From Saprospiraceae bacterium (GTDB lineage: Bacteria; Bacteroidota; Bacteroidia; Chitinophagales; Saprospiraceae): DNA of 6,740 nt. Location of the stretch: NCBI GenBank assembly GCA_020437045.1, contig JAGQWV010000818.1, forward strand, positions 1 through 6,740. The letters are read 5' to 3'. Under the pieces are notes generated by a model. That model had not been told where the DNA came from. It searched no databases and saw nothing but the letters and a program-made list of their open reading frames with translations. Made by a program: the position numbers and the translations under genes. Shown in pieces: positions 5,143-6,740 of this stretch (position 1 is the first letter of the stretch; the number at the start of each line of letters is the position of its first letter).

Positions 5143-6740
5143 ATGATGAAGAATTATCGATTTTTGCTGTCATTATTACCATTTATTATTGGATTGGGAC
5201 TCTTGATTTACGCTGGTTTTGAGCATGGAGAATACGAAGAGGAAGATTACGAGACTGCAGAAGGTAGAGCCGAATATCGATTGCTGATGCGCGGTGGCAA
5301 CTGGCAGCCGGAAAAAGTGCTGGCTGCTCAGAATTTTCTTAAACAAAAAATGAAGGCGCAAAACAATCATAAGCGCGATGCTGGTATTAGCAATTGGACA
5401 GAATTAGGCCCGCAAAATTACTCGGGAAGAGTAAGGGCAATTGCGGTTCATCCAACTGATCCGGATATTATATTTGTGGCAGGAGTAAGTGGTGGTTTGT
5501 TCAAATCGATAAATGCCGGTGGTAGTTGGACACCCATCGATGATTTTTTACCCAGCTTGTCTATTACCAGTATTTTGATTCATCCCAGTGGTCCGGACAC
5601 GATGTACATTTCCACTGGAGAAGCCTTTAGTGTAAGTACGGCTCCAGGTGCCGGAATATTTAAATCAATTGATGGGGGAAATACCTGGAATTTAATCGAG
5701 GCTATGGATCCCAACAATCTCACCGGTTATTATTGGATTAATAAACTTATTTTTCATCCTGCTGATAAAACAATATTATTTGCTGCTGCCGGAGGTCCCA
5801 ATGTTTCATCACCTACGTTGGGTTGTGGTGAAATTTATAAAATTACCGGTAGTGGCTCCGCTATTGTAGACCTGGGAGCCAGTAATATATGCCCTGGAGT
5901 AGCCCTGTCTGTTGCCGTTTCGTCAGCCGATCCGGATAAGATTTATGGCTGCTTTAATGGCGGACTGCTGGTCTCCGATAATGGCGGTGCCTCTTGGTCT
6001 TCCCAGAATGTTACCGACGGATTCCTGCCACAGCCTGGTAGAGTGGAAATTGCCATCGATCCCGCTAATCAGTCCAGAGTATATGCTCTTTGCGAGAATC
6101 CAGGTGAAATCTATGGTGTCTTGATGCATAGTACAACTGCCGGTGATTCCTGGTCTACGCTCAATCCGGTGATGGGTATTTTTGATCCAGGTACGGGAAA
6201 GAATCAAGGTTGGTATAATAATACCATTTGGGTGGATCCTACCAATGCGGATATCATCATTGTGGGAGGTGTAAATCTTTGGAGAAGTACTGATCGAGGT
6301 CTGCATTTTCTTCCCATTTCGGACCATGATGAATATTATAATGGTCTTTCTCCTCATGCTGACCAGCATATCATCGTAGCAGCAAGCGACTATGGACCAT
6401 CTAACAAGAAGGTATATGTTGGCAATGATGGGGGTATTGCTTCCACAGATAACATTGCAACTGTTATCGGTACAACCGGATGGAATTTACTGAATAATAA
6501 TTCGTTCGGAACAACCCAATTTTACGCCAGTGGTATTAATGGTCAGAGTCCAAACAAATTGATTGGAGGCAGTCAGGACAATGGAGTCATCATGTCTGTA
6601 GATGATGGAATGACCTGGACACATGAGATAGGTGGCGACGGAGGATATTGTGGCTTTTCTGAGCAGAACTCTTCTTTGATCTATGCATCTACTCAAAATG
6701 GAAAATTTTATGTCAATGGTCTGGGTGCGCTGGTGGGCTG
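5143..6740 (+). CDS. Exported Asp-box (BNR/sortilin-like) beta-propeller protein, 3'-truncated by the window edge
   Basis: Probably a large secreted protein; propellers of this type occur in sialidases, xyloglucanases, sortilins and many Bacteroidota surface proteins, so the ligand or substrate cannot be inferred. The frame is open for 532 codons to the window end. A hydrophobic leader (about residues 4-27) ends near LIYAG, then comes an acidic stretch EHGEYEEEDYETAEG. The propeller starts at WTELGPQNYSGRVRAIAVHPTDP. Six Asp-box-like turns (SxDxGxxW) occur at bases 5506-5529 (SINAGGSW), 5665-5688 (SIDGGNTW), 5974-5997 (SDNGGASW), 6130-6153 (STTAGDSW), 6286-6309 (STDRGLHF) and 6595-6618 (SVDDGMTW). 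The first, fourth and fifth are imperfect. The start may be any of three in-frame ATGs at 5137, 5143 and 5146; a further upstream ATG (5122) meets a stop after three codons. The C-terminus, where a type IX sorting domain is common, lies outside the window. It follows the GSDLAE-domain gene by 35 bases. Confidence 0.9.
   Translation, partial: MMKNYRFLLSLLPFIIGLGLLIYAGFEHGEYEEEDYETAEGRAEYRLLMRGGNWQPEKVLAAQNFLKQKMKAQNNHKRDAGISNWTELGPQNYSGRVRAIAVHPTDPDIIFVAGVSGGLFKSINAGGSWTPIDDFLPSLSITSILIHPSGPDTMYISTGEAFSVSTAPGAGIFKSIDGGNTWNLIEAMDPNNLTGYYWINKLIFHPADKTILFAAAGGPNVSSPTLGCGEIYKITGSGSAIVDLGASNICPGVALSVAVSSADPDKIYGCFNGGLLVSDNGGASWSSQNVTDGFLPQPGRVEIAIDPANQSRVYALCENPGEIYGVLMHSTTAGDSWSTLNPVMGIFDPGTGKNQGWYNNTIWVDPTNADIIIVGGVNLWRSTDRGLHFLPISDHDEYYNGLSPHADQHIIVAASDYGPSNKKVYVGNDGGIASTDNIATVIGTTGWNLLNNNSFGTTQFYASGINGQSPNKLIGGSQDNGVIMSVDDGMTWTHEIGGDGGYCGFSEQNSSLIYASTQNGKFYVNGLGALVG

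Noticed and set aside
5176..5370. 64-codon minus-strand frame opposite the start of the propeller gene
   Set aside because: It overlaps the leader and first propeller residues of a well-supported gene and resembles nothing known.
5912..6124. 70-codon plus-strand frame inside the propeller gene
   Set aside because: It is an alternative frame of the well-supported Asp-box protein with no motif of its own.
5923..6369. 148-codon minus-strand frame opposite the propeller gene
   Set aside because: It lies wholly inside the strongly coding propeller frame, its translation is low-complexity Ile/Arg/His-rich, and no start context or family resemblance is seen. It is an antisense shadow.
6487..6696. 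69-codon minus-strand frame near the window end
   Set aside because: It is the antisense of the sixth Asp-box region, which is clearly coding on the plus strand.
1..6740. Defence, phage, CRISPR or mobile-element system
   Set aside because: No repeats with spacers, transposase, integrase, nuclease, toxin-antitoxin or attachment-site signals are visible on either strand. The Asp-box repeats are protein-level only.

Overview
The window looks like chromosomal DNA of a member of the Bacteroidota, probably an environmental, polymer-degrading lineage of the Saprospiria type. The DNA is moderately AT-rich and ribosome binding sites are weak or absent. Several promoter-like stretches resemble the Bacteroidota TAnnTTTG element. 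The gene content is typical: sulfatase, tandem DUF1080 protein, beta-helix protein and Asp-box (BNR) beta-propeller protein. The assignment rests on style and gene content, because no marker gene is present.

Layout: (1) Bases 1-1762 on the plus strand hold the C-terminal two thirds or so of an arylsulfatase A-like sulfatase that starts before the window. Nine bases after its stop comes a complete family 2 glycosyltransferase of the WaaE/LgtF type. (2) Bases 1825-4025 on the minus strand hold two exported proteins: a tandem-domain 3-keto-disaccharide hydrolase (DUF1080) protein, then a short polymorphic beta-helix protein whose start looks damaged or mis-sequenced and whose C-terminus looks shortened. 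(3) Bases 4026-4282 are a divergent intergenic region with a small hairpin, interleaved short repeats and a possible promoter. (4) Bases 4283-6740 on the plus strand hold a small exported protein with a widespread but uncharacterised C-terminal 'GSDLAE' domain. Thirty-five bases later begins a large exported Asp-box beta-propeller protein that runs off the right edge.

Five of the six genes encode proteins known or predicted to leave the cytoplasm. The sulfatase and the DUF1080 protein fit breakdown of sulfated or oxidised glycans, but no SusC/SusD pair, regulator or other glycoside hydrolase is visible, so a polysaccharide utilisation locus cannot be claimed. The two rightmost genes probably form a transcription unit for surface or secreted proteins. 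There is no tRNA, rRNA, CRISPR array, transposase, phage module or recognisable defence system. The points most worth following are the one-base start anomaly of the beta-helix gene, the uncharacterised GSDLAE domain next to the propeller gene, and the two unlike DUF1080 copies in one chain.
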